A DNA stretch of 64,000 bases, from positions 1,054,001-1,118,000 of the forward strand of contig NZ_BJOV01000005.1 of the NCBI RefSeq assembly GCF_009932475.1, written 5' to 3'. Made by a program: the position numbers and the translations under genes. Below are positions 33,892 through 41,558 of this stretch, piece by piece. A model generated the notes under the pieces. The model did no database searches and was not told the origin of the DNA. It worked only from the letters and a program-made list of their open reading frames with translations. This stretch comes from Gordonia spumicola. Lineage in GTDB: Bacteria; Actinomycetota; Actinomycetes; Mycobacteriales; Mycobacteriaceae. The number at the start of each line of letters is the position of its first letter. Position 1 is the stretch's first letter.

Positions 33892-34400
33892 TGTTGACAA
33901 TCGGAGGCAATAACCACATCAACTTGGTAGGACTATTCATGCTCCTGCTGCTCCTGGCGTTGGCTGGATTTGTGATCTGCGCGCTACTGGGGAGCGTGCT
34001 CGGGATGTTCCGCGCGATCCCACGGCGGCTGATCGAACGTGAGAAGCGCCGTCAACGGCTCGAACGGCTCCTAGAAGAGCCCACAGAGGCTCCTACGCCT
34101 ACAAACGACCCTGGACTACCGGAAACAGCCACAGAGCGCTCAGAGAGCCAGTCAGAGGCCAATACGGCGGTGCAAGAGGTCGTTGAGGAGCCGGAAGACA
34201 TCTTCGAGCGGCTGACTCGGGGGATGTCTGCGACGGCCAAGACTGACGCTCAGATTTTCGACACGCTGGCTCGCACCGGCGGTCTGACCGGGGACGGATT
34301 CGAGAAGCGGCCAGAGACGCGGCGGCGGGCTCAGGAGACCATTCAGGAGATTCAACGACTAGCAGAGGAGGGGGCGAGGAAGCATGGCTACAACGGGTGA
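33891..34400 (+). CDS. membrane-anchored coiled-coil/acidic protein
   Basis: 169-residue protein. One strongly hydrophobic segment (residues 14-42) is followed by a basic stop-transfer stretch (RRLIEREKRRQRLERLL), an acidic Pro/Thr/Glu linker and a helical C-terminal domain. Overlaps both neighbours (TGATG upstream, 17 bases downstream). No family recognised; probably part of the transfer or maintenance machinery. Confidence 0.65.
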   Translation: MLTIGGNNHINLVGLFMLLLLLALAGFVICALLGSVLGMFRAIPRRLIEREKRRQRLERLLEEPTEAPTPTNDPGLPETATERSESQSEANTAVQEVVEEPEDIFERLTRGMSATAKTDAQIFDTLARTGGLTGDGFEKRPETRRRAQETIQEIQRLAEEGARKHGYNG

Positions 34401-34602
34401 CGGGTTTGTAATTCTGTCAGAGGCTGAGCAGCAACGGCGGGCCCGGTGGGCTGCGGCAAAGGCCCATCGAGAGGCCAAGGTCGCGCTCCAAGATGCGAGA
34501 GAAGGTTTCCCAGAGGAACTGAGCAAGCAGTTGAGCGGCATTGCTGACTTGTTGGGAGGCGATTTTGAGGACTTGGCAGCAAGCCTTGCTGCATTCGATT
34601 AG
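34384..34602 (+). CDS. small helical hypothetical protein
   Basis: 72-residue protein starting MATTGDGFVILSEAEQQRRAR; Ala/Glu/Arg-rich helix then a short acidic helix. Overlaps the preceding membrane protein gene by 17 bases, with GGAGGGGGCGAGG upstream, and is followed by a terminator. Function unknown. Confidence 0.6.
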   Translation: MATTGDGFVILSEAEQQRRARWAAAKAHREAKVALQDAREGFPEELSKQLSGIADLLGGDFEDLAASLAAFD

Positions 34603-34610
34603 CCAACCAA

Positions 34611-34651
34611 GACCAAGCCCCTACCTCGTAACGTGAGGTAGGGGCTTGGTC
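34611..34651 (+). terminator. 17-bp stem hairpin, first of a duplicated pair
   Basis: GACCAAGCCCCTACCTC, 7-base loop, perfect complement, ending the 33667-34602 operon. It is the start of a roughly 200-bp module repeated at 35313-35512. Confidence 0.85.
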
Positions 34652-34814
34652 ATTGTTACAGAACCGTTATCAAATCACTTGCGTTCGTCATATGTGCGCC
34701 CACAGTAGTAGGTAAGACAACCGGCACTATAGAGAGGAGGTGAGGCCAAGGACAACCAGTAACAGAAGCAACCGACTGCGGGGATCGCACTCGGGCAACG
34801 AGGGCTGCCCAAAA
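34649..34814 (+). repeat. duplicated non-coding module, copy 1 (promoter plus 45-nt box)
   Basis: 62 bases (34649-34710) are identical to 35348-35409 and include promoter motif copy C (TTCGTCATATGTGCGCCC). Then come a shared AGAGAGGAGGTGAGGCCA and a 45-base box (34770-34814) identical to 35468-35512. The box can fold as CTCG-GGCAA-CGAG or, exclusively, as GGGCA/TGCCC. No open frame with a credible start follows the ribosome-site-like GGAGG, so this may be a small RNA or leader. The rest of the 34603-34951 gap holds promoter copy D. Confidence 0.75.
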
Positions 34815-34849
34815 ACAGATAGTCAATCTACCGACTAGAATGTGGCGTA

Positions 34850-34900
34850 ACTCACATGGAGTATATGTTGTTTGTCATATAGCGCGCCCAAGGTATCTAG
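34850..34900 (+). promoter_or_regulatory. element promoter motif copy D
   Basis: AACTCACA, 19 bases, CATATA, then GCGCGCCC and a GTATCTAGTA box, before the 34952 gene. Spacing from AACTCACA to CATATA is the same as in copy A. Confidence 0.55.
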
Positions 34901-34951
34901 TACAAGGCCAATACAAGAGGTTGAGGCCACCTTAGTTGGAGGATGGGTTAA

Positions 34952-35299
34952 ATGAGTACAAACTTTGAAGAGATCTGCATGAGCACAAAGTTGGAAGAGT
35001 TTCAGAAGCACTGGCAGATGGCTATCGAGCAGGTAGGAGACGAATACTTCGGAACTGAGCAGCCGGGCTACGTTCTCCCCCGGCCAAATTTCCAGATGTT
35101 GGAACAGCGTGCCTGGTCGTCTTACCCGTCTGAGCAGAACGCGCTGTTGCGCCTAATGATCGGCCTCGTGACATCCGGCGCGCACCCTCAGTCGGGGACG
35201 ATTGCTGACTACGCCGATTTGGTTTACACAGATTTTGAGCCGATCGTACGCGTACTGATGGCCTACTACTGTCCTCACTTTTTTTACCGGGAACGGTAA
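34952..35299 (+). CDS. hypothetical protein bracketed by the duplicated modules
   Basis: 115-residue acidic soluble protein (MSTNFEEICMSTKLEEFQ). AGTTGGAGG precedes the ATG; an internal ATG nine codons later repeats the MST start and could be used instead. Rich in Tyr, Phe and Glu, with no transmembrane segment. Not recognised. Single-gene unit with its own promoter (copy D) and terminator. Confidence 0.6.
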   Translation: MSTNFEEICMSTKLEEFQKHWQMAIEQVGDEYFGTEQPGYVLPRPNFQMLEQRAWSSYPSEQNALLRLMIGLVTSGAHPQSGTIADYADLVYTDFEPIVRVLMAYYCPHFFYRER

Positions 35300-35312
35300 G
35301 CAACCAAGCCAG

Positions 35313-35345
35313 AGCCCCCTACCGCACGCTATGAGGTAGGGGGCT
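35313..35345 (+). terminator. hairpin, second of the duplicated pair
   Basis: AGCCCCCTACC, 11-base loop, GGTAGGGGGCT followed by TTGT. Homologous in position and flanking sequence to the 34611 hairpin. Confidence 0.8.
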
Positions 35346-35347
35346 TT

Positions 35348-35512
35348 GTCATTGTTACAGAACCGTTATCAAATCACTTGCGTTCGTCATATGTGCGCCC
35401 ACAGTAGTAAGTAAGAGACAGGCACTATAGAGAGGAGGTGAGGCCATAGACAGAGACCACAGACATGAACCGACTGCGGGGATCGCACTCGGGCAACGAG
35501 GGCTGCCCAAAA
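35348..35512 (+). repeat. duplicated non-coding module, copy 2
   Basis: Second copy of the module, with promoter motif copy E (35383-35400), AGAGAGGAGGTGAGGCCA and the identical 45-base box at 35468-35512. Here an ATG at 35465 opens a 22-codon frame (MNRLRGSHSGNEGCPK...), while copy 1 lacks that ATG, so coding is doubtful. A hairpin at 35563-35605 would end the transcript. Confidence 0.7.
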
Positions 35513-35562
35513 GCAGGCAGGCTGTTTTCATAGTTGCACTACTAATACGCTATGGTTATCAA

Positions 35563-35605
35563 TAGCAGACCCCCCGTAAGCGCAGTGTTTACGGGGGGTC
35601 TGCTA
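35563..35605. terminator. 17-bp stem hairpin after module copy 2
   Basis: TAGCAGACCCCCCGTAA, 9-base loop, perfect complement (TTACGGGGGGTCTGCTA). No T-run. It separates the duplicated module from the AT-rich region. Confidence 0.75.
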
Positions 35606-36430
35606 TCTGAGCCGGAGGAGGCTAGGGCTCATCTGCCCTGCTTTTTACCGTCGGCGCGCCAAATTTTTCTGGCTCATCTATGGCTATATGGCGGTCTACA
35701 TATGGTGGTCTACATATGTAGGGGTATGTCGGTATATCTGTCCATACTAGGTTATCTATTGATTGGTAACACTTATCGGTTACCTGTACGTTACGTCGTT
35801 CTTACGTTCTTTGGTCGCTACGCTCCTAGAGCCCTCATTCTTCGGTCTCTTTATCTGCTTACTATTGTAAGCATCTATTCTTACGTTTCGTACGATTGAA
35901 TTGGTTAATGTTATCTAAACAACTGATTCATCTAACTACTGATGATAGGTAGAAGTACTGAAGTACTTATCATCTGAGCGCTTCGCGCACTGTGTTTACT
36001 ATCTGACCGTCACCTCACCGACTCAAAAGAATCATTGAAACTCGATTGAGGGGCTGCATCTTCACCGCAGGGCCACACGCCGTTGTGTGGTTGCCGAATG
36101 TTTAACTTCGTAGGCACGACTTTCTGCCACCCTCTGACGGCGGTAGTTCCCATTGCGTAGATCTTGGGGCCCGGAAAATTGAAGGCTTTCCAGTGACCTG
36201 TTGTTCACAGTGTCGGCCCACAGCAACTCGACAAGCGGGAGAGCGCCCCTGGCGGCAGATTGGGCCCTGTGGCGCCCCTCGCGTCCGTCCTGCGTAGTTG
36301 TGTCGGAAATGGGAGAAAGTCGCTCAGCGTTCGATTTAGAGGCCTTTACGGGCGTCCTGGGGGCCCCGGCGCGGCGTCGATCCGGCCAATTGGTCCTGAA
36401 TTAGCCTCGAATGTGAGTTGTGTCACACAC
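35606..36430. other. 825-base AT-richer region without a credible gene
   Basis: Frames here are short, cysteine/tyrosine-rich and lack ribosome sites. It contains direct repeats GGTCTACATATG (35693-35704, 35707-35718), a palindrome CTACATATGTAG (35710-35721), an inverted repeat GGTAAC/GTTACC (35765-35784), a hairpin TGCTTAC-TATT-GTAAGCA (35856-35873), GATGATA/TATCATC arms (35941-35947, 35968-35974) enclosing two AAGTACT words, and a CCACAC/GTGTGG hairpin (36073-36090). It could be a maintenance or replication region; unproven. Confidence 0.6.
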
Positions 36431-36470
36431 CTGGTGTTCGCCGTATATGCGCCCACGGTATCGAGTACGG
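36416..36470 (+). promoter_or_regulatory. element promoter motif copy F
   Basis: TGTGAGTTGTGTCACACA (inverted-repeat-rich) then TTCGCCGTATATGCGCCC (36437-36454) and a CGGTATCGAGTA box, about 60 bases before the 36511 gene. Weakest CATATG match but the best-preserved discriminator. Confidence 0.5.
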
Positions 36471-36510
36471 CGCGGGAAAGGCCCATGCCAACTAGTTGGA
36501 GGAGATTTAC

Positions 36511-37230
36511 ATGAACGAGAAGACCAAGAAGCGGCTGCGACTAGCAGCGAACGTTGTCGTTATCCCAACGGTGTTCGCTGGCATCATCGCAGGTCCGTGG
36601 GCCGTCGCCCATGCCGACGCTGCCGAACTCACCCGCAACAAGCGCACCGGCCTACCGGAGACGAGCAAGGTCGTCCTGGCCGAGGTCACCCCTGGTGTGA
36701 AAACGGCAGGCCCCTACATGCCGTCTGTCAATGCTCCTGCGCCCCTTGCGATTTCGGAGACACAGATCAAGGAGAAGATCGTCGAGACGATCCGCTACCG
36801 CGAGAATCACCACGACACCGTGTCCATCTCCGCCGACTGCTCAGGCCAGTGGGGGCAGACCGTCACCGTCGAGCAGGTGGAGGACGGCGAGACCATCCAG
36901 GTGGACAAGTGGAAGGTCGAGGGCCGAGGCGGCGATATCGGTCTGCACTATCAGCCGCTCGCTGACAAGATCGCCGGTGTCCTCGGTGCTGCCGTCCGGA
37001 AGGATGGAGGATTCGGCTACCCCGAACTCACGGTCTCTCTGCCGATCGAGGCCGTGGCTGCGAAGGCAGACGCCCTGCACGCTGTGCTGCCGAAATGTGG
37101 GCCAGACGGTGAGGCACGCTGGAAGGACGACCTGGACGATTACGTCCACCCAGAGACGGGTAAGGCGTACCGCGACATGACTGATGCTGAGAAGGCTGAC
37201 CTGCCCATTTGGGGCCCTGGCCTGCACTGA
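36511..37230 (+). CDS. secreted or membrane-anchored hypothetical protein
   Basis: 239-residue protein with a basic N-terminus (MNEKTKKRLRL), a hydrophobic segment (residues 12-30) and a possible signal peptidase site after AHA. The mature part is hydrophilic with two cysteines (SADCSGQWG and LPKCGPDG). Excellent AGTTGGAGGAG ribosome site. Expressed from its own copy of the element promoter and ended by a hairpin. Not recognised; a surface or entry-exclusion role is only a guess. Confidence 0.65.
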   Translation: MNEKTKKRLRLAANVVVIPTVFAGIIAGPWAVAHADAAELTRNKRTGLPETSKVVLAEVTPGVKTAGPYMPSVNAPAPLAISETQIKEKIVETIRYRENHHDTVSISADCSGQWGQTVTVEQVEDGETIQVDKWKVEGRGGDIGLHYQPLADKIAGVLGAAVRKDGGFGYPELTVSLPIEAVAAKADALHAVLPKCGPDGEARWKDDLDDYVHPETGKAYRDMTDAEKADLPIWGPGLH

Positions 37231-37246
37231 TAGTCAGTCTCCTAGC

Positions 37247-37288
37247 GAACGATCCCCCTGTATCGCATCAGATACAAGGGGATCGTTC
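37247..37288. terminator. bidirectional hairpin between convergent genes
   Basis: 17-bp stem with one mismatch (GAACGATCCCC... and ...GGGGATCGTTC), placed between the secreted protein gene and the integrase gene on the other strand; followed by TTTGT. Confidence 0.8.
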
Positions 37289-37354
37289 TTTGTCCGGCAG
37301 GGGCGTCCACATGGCAAGGAAGGATGAGCGGAGCGATTCCTTTCGCGGCAGCCG

Positions 37355-39151
37355 TCAGAGCATGATCGGCGTTGCAGAGCCTGGTCGCATAACCTTCGTG
37401 TAGCGCTGCAATGTCGTTGCGGAGTTGGAGTGCCCCAACTGTGCGCTGATGATGCTGACCGGTGTACCGGTGCGGAGAGCCTGCGTTGCGAACGTATGGC
37501 GGAGGTTCCGCATGGTTCGCGCTTGTCCGTTGAGACCCTTCGGGTTTGAGATACCGCTTTGGTCAACAATCTGCTGCCAGAGGCTCCGGCTGGCGGAGTA
37601 GGCGATGTGGCATCCGTTTGGGTTGAGGTACGGCAGGCTGATCGGTAGTCGTGTGTTCGAGCGAGGAGGCCGTACAGATGCCCACATGAGGGCTGTCTCT
37701 GCTGGGCCCACTTGGTGGTTGTCGGTGTGCGGGGGCTTCCAGAACTCGGGTGTGGAGGCTAGCAGCGCCTTGATGTGAGTGTCGATCATCTCTCTCACTG
37801 GTTGAATCGCGCCGTCGTCCCACAGGTCGATGAACTCCTTGGTGTGGAGGCGACGCGGCAAAGTGCGGACCCGTTGTAGAGGCTCGCCGCCAATCACTGC
37901 GAGATTGCCATCATCATCGACTCGCATGAGACGCCTGCTGACGTCCCGTAGCGCCTCGTATGGGTCGCTCATGTCGGCTGGTAGGAGATTGTCAGGCACC
38001 TTCCAGAAGTAGGTCGAGGGGCCGGGTGTTCGGTGCCTGATCGTTCTGAGGTCGGCCAGGAAGCCGCGCCGTATCGCGAGCAGATTGACGGCACGGGCCT
38101 TCGCGTGCCGTAGACCGTCCTCGGTCGCCAAATCGCTTGGTGCGCCATACTTTTCGAGGATGTCCCGTGAACTGCGTGGCCTGTGATCGGGGCCGTCGAT
38201 TGGGGCTGTCCACGTCGGGACATAGATTGTTCGGGACTTCCCACCTTTCGGACGGCGAATCTCTTTGAAGCCACCGGCGTGCTCCCTGTAGGAGCGCGAT
38301 ATGTGTGCGTTGGCGAGTTCGCGGTATGGCTCTCCGTGGCCCGTCGTTGAGGTGTTATCCGCTCGGAAGTCGCCTACCTCTAGCGCCCGCATCTCTCCCT
38401 GTCGCAGGCCAGTGGAGGCGGTGAGGAGGATGGCTAGATGGGTGGAGCGGCCAAACGTCGCGTAGTCCCAGTTCCTGGCGTTGCCGCCCTCTCGCCGTCG
38501 CCGCTCGCATACCGTGAGGGCAGCCTCAGAGATTCTGTAAACCTCTTCCATCGTGAACACATGGTCGGGCTGAACGGTGCTCCCGCGTGTGTCGTCCTGC
38601 CGCGCATACTGTTGTGTGACAGAGAACGTCAGTCGCTCCGTGTACTCGATGGGCGCGCGTGGCAGAAGTTTCTCCACATAAGACCATTTCAGGAACGGAT
38701 TCAGTTGGGAGACAACGCGTTTCTGTGTCTTCGCGGTCCCACCGGCAGCGGTTATATCGTCCAAGACTCTCTGGATGTGCTGGTACCGAAGTTCTCTGAG
38801 TTGTGTGGAGCGCAGAGGAGCGAGTTTGGTCTTCATTGCCCGCTCCAACTGGGCTGTGTACTCCAAGGAGATGTTGGGGGCCTTGGCCTGCACATACTGC
38901 GCCCAAGCGGTGCCGAAGGTGACGGTCGAGGAGCGCACGGCTGTTCCTGCCGTGAGCGCTGCATCGATGGCATGAGCCCTATCGAGCGCCTTCCCGTAGT
39001 CCTTGGTGGCGCTACTGCGCTTCACGGCTCCGTACTCGTCGGTGTAGGTGATCCGGTAGTACAGGTAGTTCTCGGTGGGTGCCGTGAGCCACACCTGGCC
39101 GATCTGCCTGCCCTCGCCGGGGGCCATTTGGGACACTCGTTTCGCTGCCAT
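37355..39151 (-). CDS. int: tyrosine recombinase / integrase of the element
   Basis: 598-residue phage-type integrase. The N-terminal arm-binding and core-binding regions (to about residue 190) precede the catalytic domain. Catalytic residues seen are Arg in TGLRQGEMRAL (near residue 249), His and Arg in RNLRHTFATQAL (near 549), His in QLGHSNSATTLQ (near 571) and the nucleophile Tyr in LQRYTKV (near 582). The region between the first Arg and the HxxR box is unusually long (about 300 residues), as in several actinobacterial element integrases. Its start is about 95 bases from attR. No excisionase gene is recognisable. Confidence 0.93.
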   Translation of the reverse strand: MAAKRVSQMAPGEGRQIGQVWLTAPTENYLYYRITYTDEYGAVKRSSATKDYGKALDRAHAIDAALTAGTAVRSSTVTFGTAWAQYVQAKAPNISLEYTAQLERAMKTKLAPLRSTQLRELRYQHIQRVLDDITAAGGTAKTQKRVVSQLNPFLKWSYVEKLLPRAPIEYTERLTFSVTQQYARQDDTRGSTVQPDHVFTMEEVYRISEAALTVCERRRREGGNARNWDYATFGRSTHLAILLTASTGLRQGEMRALEVGDFRADNTSTTGHGEPYRELANAHISRSYREHAGGFKEIRRPKGGKSRTIYVPTWTAPIDGPDHRPRSSRDILEKYGAPSDLATEDGLRHAKARAVNLLAIRRGFLADLRTIRHRTPGPSTYFWKVPDNLLPADMSDPYEALRDVSRRLMRVDDDGNLAVIGGEPLQRVRTLPRRLHTKEFIDLWDDGAIQPVREMIDTHIKALLASTPEFWKPPHTDNHQVGPAETALMWASVRPPRSNTRLPISLPYLNPNGCHIAYSASRSLWQQIVDQSGISNPKGLNGQARTMRNLRHTFATQALRTGTPVSIISAQLGHSNSATTLQRYTKVMRPGSATPIML

Positions 39152-39162
39152 GCGACCGACTG

Positions 39163-39205
39163 TAGGCTAAAATGGTGGCTAAATCGAGTGTGGAGACTAG
39201 CCAGA
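39163..39205. repeat. candidate integrase arm-type sites, right end
   Basis: AGGCTAA (39164-39170), TGGCTAAA (39176-39183) and GACTAGCCA (39195-39203) repeat the words present inside attL, at comparable distance from the core. Confidence 0.6.
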
Positions 39206-39241
39206 ACTGCCGTGACCTGGGAAAAGATGGGGTCGGGTGCC

Positions 39242-39266
39242 GAGGCGAAGTACTTCAACACGTAGC
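39242..39266 (+). repeat. attR: right attachment-site repeat
   Basis: Direct repeat of 26498-26522 with one mismatch. The sequence to its right resumes the chromosome. The terminal TAGC also forms part of the TAGCCT element in front of the HAD gene. Confidence 0.93.
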
Positions 39267-39268
39267 CT
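39263..39268 (+). promoter_or_regulatory. -10 of the HAD hydrolase gene overlapping the att core
   Basis: TAGCCT ends 7 bases before the ATG at 39276 and begins with the displaced metH stop codon. It fits the leaderless pattern seen elsewhere in the window. Confidence 0.5.
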
Positions 39269-39275
39269 GGACGAT

Positions 39276-39950
39276 ATGACGACGCAGAGCGACAGGCTGC
39301 CCGGAGCGGTCTTCTGGGACATGGACGGAACGCTGCTCGACACGGAGCCGCTCTGGGAGCGGGTGCTCGTGGAGTTCGCGCGGGGGCTCGGCATCGAGAT
39401 GTCGGAGTCGTTGCGTCACGCGACGATGGGGAACAGTTCCGTCGACGCGATGACCAAGGTGTACGACGCCGCGCTCGTCCCGGAGTCGGGCCGCGACTTC
39501 GACGCGGACGAGGCGTGGATGGTCCAGCGGGTGATCGATCTGTTCTCCGAGGGCACCCCGTGGCGCCCCGGCGCGCTCGACGCGCTCGGGTTGATCGCGG
39601 CAGCCGACATCCCGATGGTGCTGGTCACCAACACGATGCGCGAGGTGACCGACGTCCTGCTGGAGACGATCGGCCGCGACCGTTTCGTCGCGACGGTGTG
39701 CGGTGACGAGGTCGCGGCGGGAAAGCCCGAACCGCACATCTATCGGCGGGCAGCCGAACTCGTCGGACTTCCCGTGAGTCGATGTCTGGCGGTCGAGGAT
39801 TCGCCGACCGGAGCGGCGGCGACCTTCGCTGCGGGGGTCAAGTCGATCGTCGTCCCGTCCGCGATCGACGTCCCGCCGCGTCCCACGTACACGTACCGGG
39901 ACTCCCTGGTCGGGCTCACGCTCGACGACCTCGCCGCAGCTCTGGCCTGA
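39276..39950 (+). CDS. HAD-superfamily phosphatase (beta-phosphoglucomutase-like)
   Basis: 224-residue HAD hydrolase. Motif I is DMDGTLLDTE (nucleophile and acid/base Asp), motif II VLVTNT, motif III Lys in AGKPEPHIY, motif IV VEDSPTGA. A helical cap lies between about residues 30 and 90. In an element-free chromosome it would follow metH directly. Substrate unknown. Confidence 0.9.
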   Translation: MTTQSDRLPGAVFWDMDGTLLDTEPLWERVLVEFARGLGIEMSESLRHATMGNSSVDAMTKVYDAALVPESGRDFDADEAWMVQRVIDLFSEGTPWRPGALDALGLIAAADIPMVLVTNTMREVTDVLLETIGRDRFVATVCGDEVAAGKPEPHIYRRAAELVGLPVSRCLAVEDSPTGAAATFAAGVKSIVVPSAIDVPPRPTYTYRDSLVGLTLDDLAAALA

Positions 39951-39951
39951 C

Positions 39952-40590
39952 ATGCGTCCCGCGGTGCGCGACGCGAAGGGCTCGACGCGGTACCTGACAG
40001 GTCTCGGCGTCGGCCTGCTGATCGGCGCGGCGATCGGTTTCGCGACGCAGCGGTGGGCGCTCGCCGCCCTGTCCGTGATGGTGACGGCCGCCGTCGTGTA
40101 CCTGGTGTGGTCCATCGGGCTGCGGTGGCCCGCGGATGCGGAGGAGACCAGAGCCCATGCGACCGCGGTGTCGGAGGACGACGAGATCGGCGATCTCGCC
40201 GTTCTCGCCATGCTCGGGGCGACACTCGCGACGATCATCGTCCTGCTGCTCGCCGCGGACGGAGCCGACGCGAACGTGTACGCGGGCGTCGCCGTCGTCG
40301 CTGTGGTGTCGGCGTGGGCGATGCTCCACACGTTGTACGCGGAGAAGTACGCCCGGATGTACTACCAGGGCGGGGTCGGCGGAATCGACTTCAACTGCGA
40401 CGCGCCGCCGCGCTACGTCGACTTCTTCTACTTCTCGTTCAATCTCGGCATGACCTACCAGGTGTCCGACACTTCGGTCACCGACACCGCCTTCCGCGCC
40501 GTGACGCTCAAGCACTGCCTGGCGAGCTACGCGTACGGCACCGTCATCATCGCCTGCACCATCAACCTGGTCATGAACCTGTTGAGTTGA
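39952..40590 (+). CDS. DUF1345 family membrane protein
   Basis: 212-residue integral membrane protein with about five or six hydrophobic segments and the conserved C-terminal DFFYFSFNLGMTYQVSDT motif of DUF1345. ATG is one base after the HAD stop, so the two are co-transcribed. Function unknown. Confidence 0.85.
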   Translation: MRPAVRDAKGSTRYLTGLGVGLLIGAAIGFATQRWALAALSVMVTAAVVYLVWSIGLRWPADAEETRAHATAVSEDDEIGDLAVLAMLGATLATIIVLLLAADGADANVYAGVAVVAVVSAWAMLHTLYAEKYARMYYQGGVGGIDFNCDAPPRYVDFFYFSFNLGMTYQVSDTSVTDTAFRAVTLKHCLASYAYGTVIIACTINLVMNLLS

Positions 40591-40620
40591 GAAATGCGAT
40601 TGTCACCGGGGCACGATGTC

Positions 40621-41023
40621 TCAGCGTTGCTTGGCGACCTTCACCGCACCGACCGCCAATCCGAGGAACCGCTGATAGCTCGGTTCCGCCTCCCTCCACA
40701 GCATGTCCGCATTGGTGATCGCCTGACGTGCATCATCCACATAGGCGAGAGCCGACGCCCTGTCGATCACGTAGTCGTCGTCGTAGTCTGCGCCGTGCCG
40801 TTGATCCTGCAGGCCCACGAATGCGTCCCCGATGGCGGCAAGTTTGGGGTCGACAGTGCCGAGTGCGACCTTCAGCGCTTGTTTGCCGCCGTTGCCCCCG
40901 CTCGCGGCCTTCGACAGTTCGGCCAGATCCGTATGGGTCATCTCGACCAGGCCCACTCCGTCGTCCAGCCAATTGATCGGCGAGTTCGAGCAGTTCGTAA
41001 CTCTGTATGGGGCGGCTCGCCAC
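40621..41023 (-). pseudogene. degraded HEPN-like gene
   Basis: The reading frame ending at 40621 encodes FVGLQDQRHGADYDDDY, a signature common in HEPN-domain proteins, but lacks the N-terminal helices. The plausible start (GTG 41023, VASRPIQSYELLELAD) is in another frame, and the frames meet near 40970. The expected central segment is missing, so a deletion plus frameshift is likely. Sequence error is an alternative. The gene would follow the 41023-41199 frame with a one-base stop/start overlap. Confidence 0.45.
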
Positions 41024-41199
41024 TACGAGCCCTCGCCGGGTGCCGTCTGGTCTTGATACGGCGCGAGGACGACACGCACGGTTTCGTCCGAACCGAACAC
41101 GTCGGTGGCAATGTTTCGGGAGCGGAACCGAATCTCCCGAAACTCATCTGCGTCCCATACCTCTGTGTCAGCGAGCGACTCGACGATGACCGAGACCAT
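41023..41199 (-). CDS. small hypothetical protein upstream of the HEPN-like remnant
   Basis: 58-residue frame starting MVSVIVESLADTEVWDADEF and ending at a TAG that overlaps the GTG of the remnant. It may be the partner of the HEPN-like gene (two-gene toxin-antitoxin layouts are common), but the protein is not recognised and could itself be a fragment. Confidence 0.4.
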   Translation of the reverse strand: MVSVIVESLADTEVWDADEFREIRFRSRNIATDVFGSDETVRVVLAPYQDQTAPGEGS

Positions 41200-41294
41200 G
41201 ACGGCGTCGCCACGAGGGTCGGAGTCGTAAGTCCGTCTGACGTGGGAACAACCCGACCGGGCCGCGGTCGGGCAGGCGTGGAACAATACGTCCC

Positions 41295-41558
41295 GTGAAG
41301 ACCTTCGACGAACTGTTCGCTGAGCTGGCCGAGAAGGCGCAGACGCGCCCCGAGGGGAGCGGCACCGTCGTCGCACTCGACTCCGGCATCCATACGCTCG
41401 GCAAGAAGATCATCGAGGAAGCAGGCGAAGTGTGGCTGGCCGCCGAGCACGAGTCCGACGACTCCCTCTCCGAGGAGATCTCGCAGCTCGTCTACTGGCT
41501 CCAGGTGATGATGATCAAGCGCGGTCTCACGCCTGCCGACGTCTACAAGTACCTCTGA
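41295..41558 (+). CDS. hisE: phosphoribosyl-ATP pyrophosphatase
   Basis: 87-residue MazG-like enzyme for the second step of histidine biosynthesis (phosphoribosyl-ATP to phosphoribosyl-AMP). The helical core [18 protein letters not shown] contains the metal-binding acidic residues. GTG start at 41295 ([19 protein letters not shown] as expressed). Length is typical of actinobacterial HisE, which is separate from HisI. Followed by the tandem repeat and hisG. Confidence 0.95.
   Translation: MKTFDELFAELAEKAQTRPEGSGTVVALDSGIHTLGKKIIEEAGEVWLAAEHESDDSLSEEISQLVYWLQVMMIKRGLTPADVYKYL

Noticed and set aside
35692-35721. CRISPR-like or iteron array
   Set aside because: Only two copies of GGTCTACATATG with 2-base spacing and no further regular repeats; no cas genes in the window.
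35552-35899. 115-residue plus-strand frame starting inside the 35563 hairpin region
   Set aside because: Begins next to a terminator hairpin without a ribosome site; residue pattern does not look like a protein, and the region is repeat-rich.
36201-36404. 67-residue plus-strand frame upstream of promoter copy F
   Set aside because: No ribosome site, no recognisable motif; treated as non-coding.
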